64,000 nt of DNA from Sphingobacterium spiritivorum ATCC 33861 (GCF_000143765.1 NZ_GL379770.1:1576903-1640902); one strand, 5' to 3'. Positions 8,563-17,914 are shown, counted from the first letter of the stretch. Notes: generated by a model from the letters alone, not told the origin. Made by a program: numbers and translations.

Positions 8563-9543
8563 TTATGTTGTAATATTTAACCAGGCACTCAATGTCACGG
8601 ACTTCCATCCTTCGAAGTCAAACCTGACGGTTACAGCTGGTAAATTTCCTCCCGGAAAATCTGTTGGAAAACCAACCTTTAACGCTGTTCTGCTCCATGA
8701 TTTGACAGGCAGTACATAGTCTTTTCCATTGACGGTAGCCGTAACCTTTTGCAGTCCCAGAAATACAGTGTTGGACTGGGGAACAATCTCCCATTCATCT
8801 GTTTTCTTAAGATCTATGGAGGACTTGGGAAGATAGACATCCGGCTGTACATAAGTGATCGTCAGAGGCTCTGCGATAAGAGAGGTATGTCCCAGACTTT
8901 GTACCTCCACTTTGTACGTGCCATTGGTAATGTCGGCAGGAATCCTGTCTATATATTCTGTACCGTTAAAGCGCAGAAGATAGAGGTCGTTTCCACTAGT
9001 CATTATAGAAGCACTGTTAACTCCCATACTATAGCGTTTCTGATTTTCCTGATTGATCAGGGTAACCTTAACAAGTTTGGCATTGCTGTGTGCAAAATTA
9101 CCCAGGATAGCGGGCATAGCTTTTCCCGGAGATTGACTAAGAGCAAGCGGAGTCTGCCAGGATACAGCCAGCGAAGGTGTACTTTGAAGAACTATATGTA
9201 AAGTATATGTTCTGGAGATTCCATTCGCAGCGGTGACCGTATAGGTTGTGCCTGTAGCTTCTACCTGAATGGGAAGAATTTCTTCTTTTAATTTGGCTCC
9301 GTTAGAGAGTTTAATCTCCGGATCTATTACGGAAAGACCGTAATAGAAGGGAAGATATACCGTAATTGTATTTTTCTGATTGTCAATAGCACCGTAGATA
9401 ACCTGATCGTCTGTAAGGTTGATCACTTTATATTCCAGCATTTTATCTTCCGGCAACGGCGTTAGTTCTTCTGTCTTGGTGCACGAGCTGAAGGTCACCG
9501 CCAGGCAAAACAATGCGCATAGCAATGTATATACTTTATTCAT
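8563..9543 (-). CDS. Unknown lipoprotein, paralogue of 6828-7802
   Basis: The Met at 9543 gives a good signal peptide (CLAVTFSSC lipobox). The longer frame to 9615 would overlap the upstream gene and carry a long hydrophilic N-terminus. The lipoprotein is about 326 residues. A first domain ends in AANGISRTYTLHI, matching the DUF5018-like domain of the 6828-7802 protein, and beta-rich sequence follows. It lies in the same array as three HmuY-like genes. I do not recognise a function beyond probable surface ligand or heme binding. Confidence 0.75.
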   Translation of the reverse strand: MNKVYTLLCALFCLAVTFSSCTKTEELTPLPEDKMLEYKVINLTDDQVIYGAIDNQKNTITVYLPFYYGLSVIDPEIKLSNGAKLKEEILPIQVEATGTTYTVTAANGISRTYTLHIVLQSTPSLAVSWQTPLALSQSPGKAMPAILGNFAHSNAKLVKVTLINQENQKRYSMGVNSASIMTSGNDLYLLRFNGTEYIDRIPADITNGTYKVEVQSLGHTSLIAEPLTITYVQPDVYLPKSSIDLKKTDEWEIVPQSNTVFLGLQKVTATVNGKDYVLPVKSWSRTALKVGFPTDFPGGNLPAVTVRFDFEGWKSVTLSAWLNITT

Positions 9544-9598
9544 GTTTTTGATTCGTATTTGTGTATTAAACATCTGGATTCGGATAAGACTAGGGTTA

Positions 9599-10342
9599 TT
9601 ATTTTTTGATTTCAAATGTTTTACTTCCTGCTTTTACCAATACATACTGGAAGGTAAAATAAGGTGTAGGGGAATCTTTATACCAATCTTTAGGGTCTAG
9701 CAGATCTTTGTAAATACTTTGTATCCTGACTTTTGCATAGTTCCCTTTCGCTGTCCGGACAATGATTGTGTGTCCTTCAATCGGATAGCATACATGGGCT
9801 TTACGCGGATCTGAACCTCCTTTGATCGTTCCTCCGAAATCATACAGATACCAGCCCAGACCTTCTCCAAAAGCACCGGAGTCATCCGTACCGTAAGATT
9901 TTTCGCCTGTACGGAAAAGATTATCAGCCGGTACATCCGTTACATCGTCAAACTTTTGTTTGACGATAAGAATTCCGCCTTTACCGGATCCACCTGTTAA
10001 GGGAGTGTTGCAATTCAGGAAACTTCGGTATATGTCATCAAATGAAAGGTCCCATCTGGCGGTCTGCTTGTAGTCCGGGTTGATTCCTTGTTTACTTTCC
10101 AGGCTAAAATATATAGGAGATTGTTTAGTCGTTGGTTCACTTCCCTGCGGTAAGGCTTCCCCGAAGTTTTTGACAGTAATGAGTGTGTTAAACATACTTT
10201 CTGCAGTAGGCGGTTCGGGTTCCGGATCAGGTTGTGGGGTATCACTCTTACTGCAGCCGATAAAGATAAAGCCTACCAGTATGGGTAGCAACACGGTCTT
10301 TTGGATCGTCATGATGCAAGAGTTGATGGTTGTACTTTTCAT
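9599..10342 (-). CDS. HmuY-like heme-binding lipoprotein (second copy)
   Basis: About 247 residues, with the lipobox FIFIGC and a Pro-Glu-rich tether after it. HmuY signatures are GWYLYDFGG, then HTIIVRTAKGNYAKVRIQSIYKD, then TPYFTFQYVLVKAG. An alternative start at the second Met (10312) gives a shorter, more usual signal peptide. An inverted repeat of the probable iron-box type lies 23-45 bases upstream of the start, so this gene may have its own iron-responsive promoter within the array. It probably captures heme outside the cell for the receptor at 11315-13693. Confidence 0.88.
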   Translation of the reverse strand: MKSTTINSCIMTIQKTVLLPILVGFIFIGCSKSDTPQPDPEPEPPTAESMFNTLITVKNFGEALPQGSEPTTKQSPIYFSLESKQGINPDYKQTARWDLSFDDIYRSFLNCNTPLTGGSGKGGILIVKQKFDDVTDVPADNLFRTGEKSYGTDDSGAFGEGLGWYLYDFGGTIKGGSDPRKAHVCYPIEGHTIIVRTAKGNYAKVRIQSIYKDLLDPKDWYKDSPTPYFTFQYVLVKAGSKTFEIKK

Positions 10343-10364
10343 GTGTTAATAATAGTTATTATTT

Positions 10365-10387
10365 TTATTTAAATTAATTCTAAATAA
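10365..10387. promoter_or_regulatory. Probable iron (Fur-type) box
   Basis: An inverted repeat of 9-base arms, TTATTTAAA and TCTAAATAA, with a 5-base centre (8 of 9 pairs match). Similar repeats precede the heme receptor and the siderophore receptor in this window. It is upstream of the second HmuY-like gene. Confidence 0.6.
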
Positions 10388-10495
10388 TGATGCTAAGATA
10401 AAGGTATTTTTAATAGATGATGCTATTAAAACCGCTATTTAGTGTATGAAATTCGGTTTCCTGTATAAGATTCGGATTTCAATTTCTTCTTTTTA

Positions 10496-11284
10496 TTATC
10501 TGGTAGTCAGGTTTTTACTTCCGTCTTGCTGAACAAAATAGCGAAATGTATAATAAGGAGCCGGCCAGTTCAGATTAGTGACTGCCGGAGGATTACCTTT
10601 ATATGCATTAATGAGCTGCAGCTTGGCATATCTTCCATCGGGCAGACGTAAAATATAGGTACGATTGGGCAAAGCCTGCATAATATGAGTATCCAGACTA
10701 TAGCGAAACCAACCGTAAGACCCCTGTGAAGAAGCCCATCCGATCTTGTTGACTTCACTTTTGCTGAAGGTTGCATCGTCGGGAGCGACAGTTACATTCT
10801 CATATGCCTGATCAACCAGGACTACAGCTGTATTGGATGCCTGTCCTCCGAATCCCGGATTGTACTCGTAATTGGCATTGTTGACATATATTTCTGAATT
10901 GTACGGACCTGTAAAAGCGAGATCCCAGTCTTTGGATTTGAGCCATTGCAGAGAATCTGCCTTTGTTTTGATCCAGATCTGGCGTTTGTCGCGAAACCTG
11001 AAAAGGAAGGTGTAGAAGTCTCTTTTCTCCTTTCCATCCACATTGCCGGCCATGGATGCCTCCGTATCTCCAGGCAGATCATATACGACCGTACTTTTGC
11101 CATCTTCCAATGATGGACGGGGATCATCTTCATTCTTGCTGCATGAAGTGCTCAGGATGAAGAGCAAACTTAACAGTCCAAAGCCTATTTTTCTGAACCA
11201 ATGTAGAGGGTACAATTCATTCATAATAAGATTTTTATCTTCCATGTGTATTTTGGGGTTTAGTATATTCAGATATTTCATCAT
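10496..11284 (-). CDS. HmuY-like heme-binding lipoprotein (first copy)
   Basis: 262 residues as drawn. Starts at the Met before EDKNL or at the Met before NELYPLHW would give a shorter n-region ahead of the lipobox LSTSC. The HmuY pattern is clear: WDLAFTGPYNSEIYV early, then GWFRYSLDTH, then TYILRLPDGRYAKLQLINAYKG and PYYTFRYFVQQDGS at the end. It begins 30 bases after the stop of the TonB receptor gene, the classic HmuR-HmuY order, so it is most likely the dedicated hemophore of that receptor. Confidence 0.9.
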   Translation of the reverse strand: MMKYLNILNPKIHMEDKNLIMNELYPLHWFRKIGFGLLSLLFILSTSCSKNEDDPRPSLEDGKSTVVYDLPGDTEASMAGNVDGKEKRDFYTFLFRFRDKRQIWIKTKADSLQWLKSKDWDLAFTGPYNSEIYVNNANYEYNPGFGGQASNTAVVLVDQAYENVTVAPDDATFSKSEVNKIGWASSQGSYGWFRYSLDTHIMQALPNRTYILRLPDGRYAKLQLINAYKGNPPAVTNLNWPAPYYTFRYFVQQDGSKNLTTR

Positions 11285-11314
11285 AATTTGTATTATAGCT
11301 GTGTATGATTTGTT

Positions 11315-13693
11315 TTATTCTTTAAACCATCGATAACCGACACCTCCGAGGATTACTCTTCCGGGTTGCCCCGGCATATACTGATGGGTAAAGTTTAATA
11401 TATTGTCGCCTATGACCCGTAGCGATAGCCGGTCGTTCCATAGTTTTTTCTCTATGGTGATATTGAGCAGCACATGTTCCGGTACAAAAGCATCAAATTT
11501 GTCAATAAACTGGTTGCCATTTATTTCCTGGAAGGGATATTTGCCACGGATATTGGTTCTTACATTGAAACTCAGGTCCAGCGGTCTGTACACATATAAT
11601 GCTTTGAGATTGAACATATGGCGTGATCGGTCTTCGATTCCCCAGTAACTTTTGGTTGTAACCGGCGTAGATTCTCCGGTCACAGGATTGTTGATGGTCT
11701 GATTGAACGGCCACCTTCCTGAGCGGATGCTGTCCAATACACTCAGATCTTTGGCGATGAGGTATTGATAACCTGCAGAAAGTTCCAGATCAGACAGCAA
11801 TTGTGTTGTCAGCGTCAGTTCTAAGCCTTTATTAACAGCTTTGGGCAGATTGCGGTATGTGTATATCTGCCCAATGGTGGTTCCTGAACCTACCAGCACA
11901 TTGTTTATCTGATTGTCGATACGATGATAGAACACCGACATTTCTGCTTTGAAACGCTTCTGAGGTTGCCACACTATACCCGTGTTGAACGATATACTTT
12001 TCTCTGCCTGCAGATTGTTGGCAGTTTTATTGACTACATAGCTGTTTTTGTAGCTCAATTCACCCGCATTTTCCATTGCCTGCAAGGTTTCTTTGAGTAC
12101 ATCTGTTCCTAATACCAGGTAGTTGGCTGCCGGATTAAAGAATGCCTGATATCTCATTTTGTAATCCGGAGATTTGAAACCTGCACCGATTCCGGCTTTC
12201 CATAACAGCGTGGTTGACAGGCTGTATTGCAAACCAAAACTCGGACTTGCTTTTCCGCCGTATACATTTGTGCGATCATAGCGTACACCGGCCAGTGTAT
12301 TGAGTCTGTCCGATGTTTTCCATTCGGCCTGTACGTATCCGAATGCGGTGTTGAGTGATCGCTCAACACTCAATTCTTTGTTGTCCATAAGTTCGAGGCT
12401 TCCGCCTAATCCTCCTGTCAGTTTGACGGATGATACCGGGGAGTAAGCAAATTGTTGCTCAACCCGGTGTACCTGCTGTCCGAACTTTTGTGCACTTATC
12501 AATGCACTTTGTTTTACCCACTCGGCATCCATCTGTGTTTCATACCGGGTATAGTAATATCTGGTCATACTGCGCAATCCGTTTTCAAACTGATGATCAT
12601 AACTGGCGGCTAGGTTGAGATCCCGGTCTGTCTGATTGTCTTTATTCACCAGATCATCTGACCAGTCGTTGATCATCGTTGAATGCCGTTCGGCATATCG
12701 TGCCGTGAATCCTACTGTCCCTTTTTTGGTAAGCCGGTAGCGCGTACGTCCCTGAAAACTATAATTGGAATAGGGTGGCAGCGTCGTCCCATCCTTCATA
12801 TAGGAGTTGCTGTTATAGCCATCTGTCCGATAATAGTTGCCCGATACCACTACAGATCCTCTTTGGGAAGCAAATGGTGCTTCAGCTTCAAGAGTAGCAT
12901 CTACGATATTGAGGCTTCCGTAAAGAATGGATGCATTGGCCTGAGGAGCTAATGCTCCGTGTCGTGTAATGATATTAATTGCTCCGCCAAGAGCATCACT
13001 TCCATACAGACAGGAAGAAGCTCCCTTAATGATTTCTATACGTTCAATATTAGTTACAGATATTCTGGAAAGATCGAAATTTCCGTTATTGCGACCCAGC
13101 ATAGGTTGCCCATCGATCAGCACCATTACATAATTGCTGCTGAATCCCTGCATTTGTACGCCTACGGCACGGGATCCGCCTGATATATCATTTACGACTG
13201 CCACCCCGGTCTGTTCCTTCATGACCTCATCCAGCCGTCGGCTCCCCATCAGTTCAATTTGCCTGCGTGTGATCACTGTCACCGGCATGGCTGCCTGTTC
13301 CGCCCGGAGCAGATTATCTACGCTGGGTATGCGTTGTTCGATTGCCACTTCACTTAAACTGGTTTCATCGGTTTCAACGATGAGTTTTAGTTGCTGCAGA
13401 CTCCTTCTCTCCAGATCAAGTTCCTTTTCTAAAGCCTTATAGCCTACACAGGATATCCGGATTTTGTAGGTTCCTTCATATAATTCCGTAAAACTGAATC
13501 GTCCTTTTTCATCTGTCATTACTACTTTATTATCCGGCAGCAGTGTTACAGTTGCATTAGGGATAAGCTGTCCGTCTGCATCTGCTATATAGCCGTTGAT
13601 ATGAAGCTTTTGCTGGCTGTAGACAAGCTGATGCATGACCGTAAAAAAAAGTATACAGATGATGTTTTTGATATAAAAAACAATTTGATTCAC
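11315..13693 (-). CDS. TonB-dependent heme receptor (HmuR-like)
   Basis: A 792-residue outer-membrane protein. It has a signal peptide, a carboxypeptidase-regulatory-like beta domain (about residues 30-110, GYIADADGQLIPNATVTLL), a TonB plug (about 120-240, with VLIDGQPMLGRN and YGSDALGGAINIITR) and a 22-strand-type barrel to the end. The class is TonB-dependent import. The substrate heme is inferred from the three HmuY-like genes downstream and the divergent HmuTUV genes. A conserved-looking FKSP segment lies in the barrel where heme receptors often have FRAP or YRAP. A probable iron box overlaps the region just upstream. Confidence 0.9.
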   Translation of the reverse strand: MNQIVFYIKNIICILFFTVMHQLVYSQQKLHINGYIADADGQLIPNATVTLLPDNKVVMTDEKGRFSFTELYEGTYKIRISCVGYKALEKELDLERRSLQQLKLIVETDETSLSEVAIEQRIPSVDNLLRAEQAAMPVTVITRRQIELMGSRRLDEVMKEQTGVAVVNDISGGSRAVGVQMQGFSSNYVMVLIDGQPMLGRNNGNFDLSRISVTNIERIEIIKGASSCLYGSDALGGAINIITRHGALAPQANASILYGSLNIVDATLEAEAPFASQRGSVVVSGNYYRTDGYNSNSYMKDGTTLPPYSNYSFQGRTRYRLTKKGTVGFTARYAERHSTMINDWSDDLVNKDNQTDRDLNLAASYDHQFENGLRSMTRYYYTRYETQMDAEWVKQSALISAQKFGQQVHRVEQQFAYSPVSSVKLTGGLGGSLELMDNKELSVERSLNTAFGYVQAEWKTSDRLNTLAGVRYDRTNVYGGKASPSFGLQYSLSTTLLWKAGIGAGFKSPDYKMRYQAFFNPAANYLVLGTDVLKETLQAMENAGELSYKNSYVVNKTANNLQAEKSISFNTGIVWQPQKRFKAEMSVFYHRIDNQINNVLVGSGTTIGQIYTYRNLPKAVNKGLELTLTTQLLSDLELSAGYQYLIAKDLSVLDSIRSGRWPFNQTINNPVTGESTPVTTKSYWGIEDRSRHMFNLKALYVYRPLDLSFNVRTNIRGKYPFQEINGNQFIDKFDAFVPEHVLLNITIEKKLWNDRLSLRVIGDNILNFTHQYMPGQPGRVILGGVGYRWFKE

Positions 13694-13698
13694 TATTT

Positions 13699-13721
13699 TT
13701 ATTTTTAATCAATCTAAATAA
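13699..13721. promoter_or_regulatory. Probable iron box before the heme receptor
   Basis: TTATTTTTA and TCTAAATAA are arranged as an inverted repeat with a 5-base centre (7 of 9 pairs). It ends 6 bases before the receptor start codon on the minus strand. The right arm matches the boxes at 10365 and 36380 exactly. Confidence 0.5.
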
Positions 13722-13900
13722 TATTGCAAAACAAGTCATTGTCATCGAGAAAACTTGTATGAAATCTGCTAAATATTATATGTAAAGTGATATTTATTTG
13801 AGTGTAAACTATTGTTTTGTTGATTGTAATTTGCATTAAATCAATTTGTTAGTGTTTGTGGTGTGAGAAAAAGAGAAGATGTTTATAAAATGTAAAATTT

Positions 13901-13923
13901 TTATTTAGACTAATTATTGATTG
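13901..13923. promoter_or_regulatory. Iron-box half-site before hmuT
   Basis: TTATTTAGA (13901-13909) is a perfect left arm of the motif seen at 10365, but the right arm is degenerate (4 of 9). It lies 37-59 bases upstream of the hmuT start in the divergent promoter region, so it may be a weak site. Confidence 0.35.
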
Positions 13924-13959
13924 TTTTGTAAAGTAAACAGATATTGTAATCGGAAACGA

Positions 13960-14814
13960 ATGACTTCTATACATAAATTACTGAGTTGCCTTCTTCTTTT
14001 GAGCTGTATATCCGTATCTGTATACGGGCTGCCGAAACGTATCATTACATTAAGCAGTGCGCTGACAGAGACGGTATATGCTTTAGGATATGGTGGCGCT
14101 ATCGTAGCCACAGATGTGACAAGTGTATCTCCGGCTGCAGCAGTTACATTACCAAAGGTGAGTAAGAACCGTTCTGTAAGTGCTGAAGTACTGATCGCTT
14201 ATCAACCGGATCTGATTTTGGCACCTGAAGGTGATGTAAGTGCAGGAATCATACGGCAGTTAAAATCTGCCGGTATCCGTTTCGTAACGATCAAACAGAT
14301 TTATTCTGCAAAAGGTGCAATGAGCTATATCCAGGCTGTCGCCCAGGCTTTAGGTGATGGTAATAAAGGTAAGACATTGGCCAGCAAGTTTAGTCAAGAT
14401 ATGGCTGAAGTACAGGCAGCAGCTCAGAAGAATCTGAAGGGACGTAAGCCCAAAGTATTGTTTGTCTATGCAAGAGGTACCGGTACGATGAGTGTAGCGG
14501 GCAAAGGCAGCAGTCTCGATGCTATTATCGAATTGTCCGGCGCACGGAATGCGGTTCAGGAATTTGCAGATTTCAAACCTTACACGACTGAATCACTGGT
14601 GAAAGCGAATCCGGACATTATTTTGATGTTTGATTTTGGGGTAAGCAGTCTGGGAGGGAAGGATGCGGTGCTGAAAATGCCGGGAATGCGGGTGACAGAA
14701 GCCGGAAAAAATAAAAGAATAATCCAGATGAATGGTCCTTTACTGATCAATTTCAGTACACGGTTACCTGAAGCTGTAGCACAGTTGAATAAAGCTATTG
14801 TAGCTTCTTTGTAA
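13960..14814 (+). CDS. hmuT: Heme ABC transporter, substrate-binding protein
   Basis: 285 residues from the ATG at 13960; the longer frame from a TTG at 13921 adds 13 hydrophilic residues before the signal peptide. It has an N-terminal export signal and a class III (BtuF/HmuT-like) fold: PKRIITLSSALTETVYALG early, then VLIAYQPDLILAPEGD, and FKPYTTESLVKANPDIILMF in the second lobe. It would bind heme in the periplasm and deliver it to HmuU. The spacing of 7 bases to hmuU shows one operon. Heme rather than cobalamin or siderophore is inferred from the locus. Confidence 0.9.
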   Translation: MTSIHKLLSCLLLLSCISVSVYGLPKRIITLSSALTETVYALGYGGAIVATDVTSVSPAAAVTLPKVSKNRSVSAEVLIAYQPDLILAPEGDVSAGIIRQLKSAGIRFVTIKQIYSAKGAMSYIQAVAQALGDGNKGKTLASKFSQDMAEVQAAAQKNLKGRKPKVLFVYARGTGTMSVAGKGSSLDAIIELSGARNAVQEFADFKPYTTESLVKANPDIILMFDFGVSSLGGKDAVLKMPGMRVTEAGKNKRIIQMNGPLLINFSTRLPEAVAQLNKAIVASL

Positions 14815-14821
14815 AATACCG

Positions 14822-15847
14822 ATGAAAGAAAAAATTATTATTATCAGCCTTCTTATTATTCTGCCTGTCACTATGATTGTCGCTATGGGAATGGGTGCAT
14901 TTTACATTCCTGTACGGGATGTGCTGGTCTTGCTGGGACAGAAGATAGGGCTGGCTTCTTCCGTTGCAGTAGATGATATATACAGTGATGTGTTGTTTAT
15001 AGTGCGCCTGCCGCGTGTTTTAATGGGTGTGTTGGTAGGTGCAGCACTTGGGATCTCGGGAGCTGCTATTCAAGGTATCTTCCGTAACCCTCTTGCGGAG
15101 CCCGGACTGATTGGTATTTCGGCAGGGGCGTCTTTATTTGCGGTACTGATTATCGCATTTGAAACCGTATTGTTTGTAGGTCTGAGCGAGTTAATCGGCT
15201 ATTATCTGCTGGCTTTCGGAGCTTTTGCAGGAGCAGGCATTACGTCTTTACTGGTCTATCAGTTATCCAGGAAAAAAGGAAGACCCCGGGTCACCACGAT
15301 GTTGCTGGCTGGAATTGCCATCAATGCATTTGCAGGTGCGTTGACAGGTCTTATTACGTATATGGCAGATGAACAGCAACTGCGTACCATCACTTTCTGG
15401 ATGTTAGGCAGTCTGGGAGGTGCTACCTGGGAAAATGTGGCGGCCATTACTCCGTTTATACTGATCCCATTGCTGATATTACCTTTTTTCAGTAAAGCAT
15501 TGAATGCCTTTGCATTGGGCGAATCACAGGCTGATCTGCTGGGAATGCGTACCGACCGGGTCAAGAGGTGGGTGGTGCTCTTATCTACTATGGCGGTAGG
15601 AGCATCAGTGTCTGTATCCGGGATTATTGGCTTTGTAGGATTATTAGTCCCCCACACTGTACGTCTGATGGGAGGTGTAGAGCATAAATATGTCCTGGTA
15701 AGTTCAGCGTTATTTGGCGCATTGATACTGACGGTGGCGGACATTTTAGCAAGGGTACTGGCAGCTCCTGTTGAGCTGCCGATAGGGGTCATCACCGCGT
15801 TATTGGGAACTCCGGTTTTCCTTTACATTTTATTGACTGAAGAATAG
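14822..15847 (+). CDS. hmuU: Heme ABC transporter permease
   Basis: 341 residues, about ten hydrophobic segments, FecCD family. Typical marks are RLPRVLMGVLVGAALGISGAAIQG (split here only by context), NPLAEPGLIGISAGAS, and GFVGLLVPHTVRLMGG near the C-terminus, the segment that contacts the ATPase. It would form the inner-membrane channel as a dimer with HmuV. It is 7 bases after hmuT and 19 before the ATPase gene. Confidence 0.93.
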   Translation: MKEKIIIISLLIILPVTMIVAMGMGAFYIPVRDVLVLLGQKIGLASSVAVDDIYSDVLFIVRLPRVLMGVLVGAALGISGAAIQGIFRNPLAEPGLIGISAGASLFAVLIIAFETVLFVGLSELIGYYLLAFGAFAGAGITSLLVYQLSRKKGRPRVTTMLLAGIAINAFAGALTGLITYMADEQQLRTITFWMLGSLGGATWENVAAITPFILIPLLILPFFSKALNAFALGESQADLLGMRTDRVKRWVVLLSTMAVGASVSVSGIIGFVGLLVPHTVRLMGGVEHKYVLVSSALFGALILTVADILARVLAAPVELPIGVITALLGTPVFLYILLTEE

Positions 15848-15866
15848 CGAATTAAAAGTATAGAGC

Positions 15867-17582
15867 ATGTTGCGTGTCGAAAAACTTACTTATGAAATAA
15901 AAGGTAGAAAACTGCTCAAAGACGTCTCCTTTCAATTGAGAGAAGGTGAAGTCTTAGCGTTGCTTGGCGCTAACGGGGCCGGCAAATCTACATTAATGCG
16001 TCTGCTTAGTGGTGATCTGGAAGCTACAGAGGGCAGTATACATCTGTATGGTAAGTCGTTGAGTAGTTACCATGTGACAGAACTGGCTAAACGAAGAGCG
16101 ATGCTTTCTCAGCAAAATGCCATAAGTATGGCATTTAAAGTGAAAGATATTGTGATCATGGGAAGATACCCGCATTTTAAATCCAGTCCTGCTGCACATG
16201 ATCTGGATATTGTAAATGAAGTCCTGAAGATTTGTGGAGTAGAACTGTTTGCGGACCGTTCTTACCTGAGTCTTTCCGGAGGGGAGCAGCAGCGTGTACA
16301 ACTGGCCCGTGTACTGGCTCAGCTTTGGGATAATCCGGATAGTCTTTTACTATTGGACGAACCTGTTTCTGCGTTAGATCTGCGTTATCAGCAGCAGGTG
16401 CTGGCCATTGCAAAGGCTTTGTCAAGAAAGGGATTTATGGTAGTGGTGGTACTTCACGATGTGAATCTGGCCAGTATATATGCCGATCGAATTATTATGC
16501 TCAAAAACGGTAGAAAATGGTTTGATGGTACAGCAATAGAAGTACTGGATAAGCAAAGTTTGTATACAGTATTTTCGGTAGAAGCAGATGTACACATACA
16601 TCCCAAAACCCTGAAACCGTTGATAAGAATGGAAGAAATCGAAATGGATGCTGCTCATTTCAATAGTAAACTGCCGGCGAGCAAGACGGAAGAAGATTTG
16701 AGAGAACGTTATTTGCAGCTTCATGACCTGCATCCCAATGCTTCTCTATCAGTGCTGGCTAAACAACTCGAAATTTCTGAAATCGATTTGCTCTTTATTG
16801 CATACCCCAATCAGGTAGCTGTTCTAAACAAAGATTATGCAGGATTACTCAAAGGTTTGGTCGGATTGGGTATTATCAATTCATCCGTAGGAACCGGGAT
16901 TGTACAGATGGACATTCGTTGTATACTGGAGGAACCGGAGCTGGAGGAAGGATATTTTATATTTCGGGATAATACGTCTGAGATACAGATCGAACTGGCA
17001 AAATGCAAAACGGTTCTTGCTGTAGCTCATCAATGGGAGAAAAGCCTCAGGTTTTATGATGAAAACGATAATTTAGTCTTTATGGTGACATTGGGAGATG
17101 GTTCGGACTTTCAGCATGCATTTATGCACTTGCTGGGTTCGTATAAAGCTGCCGAACAGACACTCACAGCTGCAGAGAAATCGTGTCAACGACTGTTGAA
17201 TAAACAGGAGACCGTTTCGTATGATCGTATCACTAAAAAGGATTTCACTTTCTTCAAAAGGATACTGGCCAGATGTGCCGCAGAACAGTTACCGGTTTCA
17301 TTTTTCATCCGCAATAACGGCTGTCGTCAACAGTACAGCGGCTGTATTCAAAATCTGGTAGATCAGGGCGGACGATATATGATACTGGATAAAAAACTTG
17401 TTCTCACCATAGACAACATACAGTCATCTCATATATGGCTAAGTAAAGTAGCAGATGATGCGGAACTGATTTCCATCGACATATGTGACAGCCATCAGCA
17501 TATTATGATTTCCGTGCAGGTAGATAAAAGTGTAATTCCGGCAGATAATTCGCCGGAATGGTCTTCTATATTAAATACTTGA
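15867..17582 (+). CDS. hmuV: HmuV heme ABC ATPase fused to a HemS/ChuS-like domain
   Basis: 571 residues, about twice the usual HmuV length. Residues 1-255 are a complete ABC ATPase: Walker A GANGAGKST (34-42), signature LSGGEQQRV (136-144), Walker B LLLLDEP with its Glu (160-166) and switch His197. Residues 273-553 match the hemin-degrading HemS/ChuS family in order: a start of DLRERYLQLHDLHPNASLS, then FRDNTSEIQIEL, then SLRFYDENDNLVFMV; the second half has LPVSFFIRNNGCRQQYSG and a long beta end. The HemS part is about 280 residues against roughly 345 in the family. The linker that normally holds the axial His appears shortened, with Lys where I expect His. The ATPase energises HmuU; the attached domain may take over incoming heme. 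It lies 19 bases after hmuU. Confidence 0.88.
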   Translation: MLRVEKLTYEIKGRKLLKDVSFQLREGEVLALLGANGAGKSTLMRLLSGDLEATEGSIHLYGKSLSSYHVTELAKRRAMLSQQNAISMAFKVKDIVIMGRYPHFKSSPAAHDLDIVNEVLKICGVELFADRSYLSLSGGEQQRVQLARVLAQLWDNPDSLLLLDEPVSALDLRYQQQVLAIAKALSRKGFMVVVVLHDVNLASIYADRIIMLKNGRKWFDGTAIEVLDKQSLYTVFSVEADVHIHPKTLKPLIRMEEIEMDAAHFNSKLPASKTEEDLRERYLQLHDLHPNASLSVLAKQLEISEIDLLFIAYPNQVAVLNKDYAGLLKGLVGLGIINSSVGTGIVQMDIRCILEEPELEEGYFIFRDNTSEIQIELAKCKTVLAVAHQWEKSLRFYDENDNLVFMVTLGDGSDFQHAFMHLLGSYKAAEQTLTAAEKSCQRLLNKQETVSYDRITKKDFTFFKRILARCAAEQLPVSFFIRNNGCRQQYSGCIQNLVDQGGRYMILDKKLVLTIDNIQSSHIWLSKVADDAELISIDICDSHQHIMISVQVDKSVIPADNSPEWSSILNT

Positions 17583-17617
17583 GTAAAAACCGATACCAAT
17601 CTATAAAACAATTCCTT

Positions 17618-17914
17618 ATGAGCAATCTATCATCTTCCACTCCGGTAAAAGTACAGCAAATGTTGGAATCCTATTATGCAGAACAGCAGCTACAACACTC
17701 GAAGAAAAGACAGTATATTTTGGAAAATATCTTGTTGCATCGTGACTGGATTGATGCTGTAGATCTGTGGATCAGCCTGCAACGTCATGTCAGTATCAGC
17801 TGTATATACCAGACCTTAAAATTATTAGTAAAAGCGGGTATTGTAGAGCAACGCACAGGAGAAGACCGTAAGACACATTACCGGCCTTTGTTACAGATGA
17901 GCAGACAGGCATAA
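17618..17914 (+). CDS. Mini-Fur: Fur-family DNA-binding domain only
   Basis: 98 residues from the ATG at 17618, 35 bases after the hmuV stop, so it is probably in the same operon. Residues about 30-95 match the Fur winged helix: RQYILENILLHRDWIDAVDLW, then VSISCIYQTLKLLVKAGIVEQ (recognition helix region normally read as TVYRTLKLL), then HYRP. It then stops where Fur would continue into its metal-binding and dimerisation domain, so none of the usual His/Cys metal sites are present. It may be a heme- or iron-locus regulator that dimerises differently or needs a partner, or a remnant. Transmission of an iron signal is not evident. Confidence 0.75.
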   Translation: MSNLSSSTPVKVQQMLESYYAEQQLQHSKKRQYILENILLHRDWIDAVDLWISLQRHVSISCIYQTLKLLVKAGIVEQRTGEDRKTHYRPLLQMSRQA

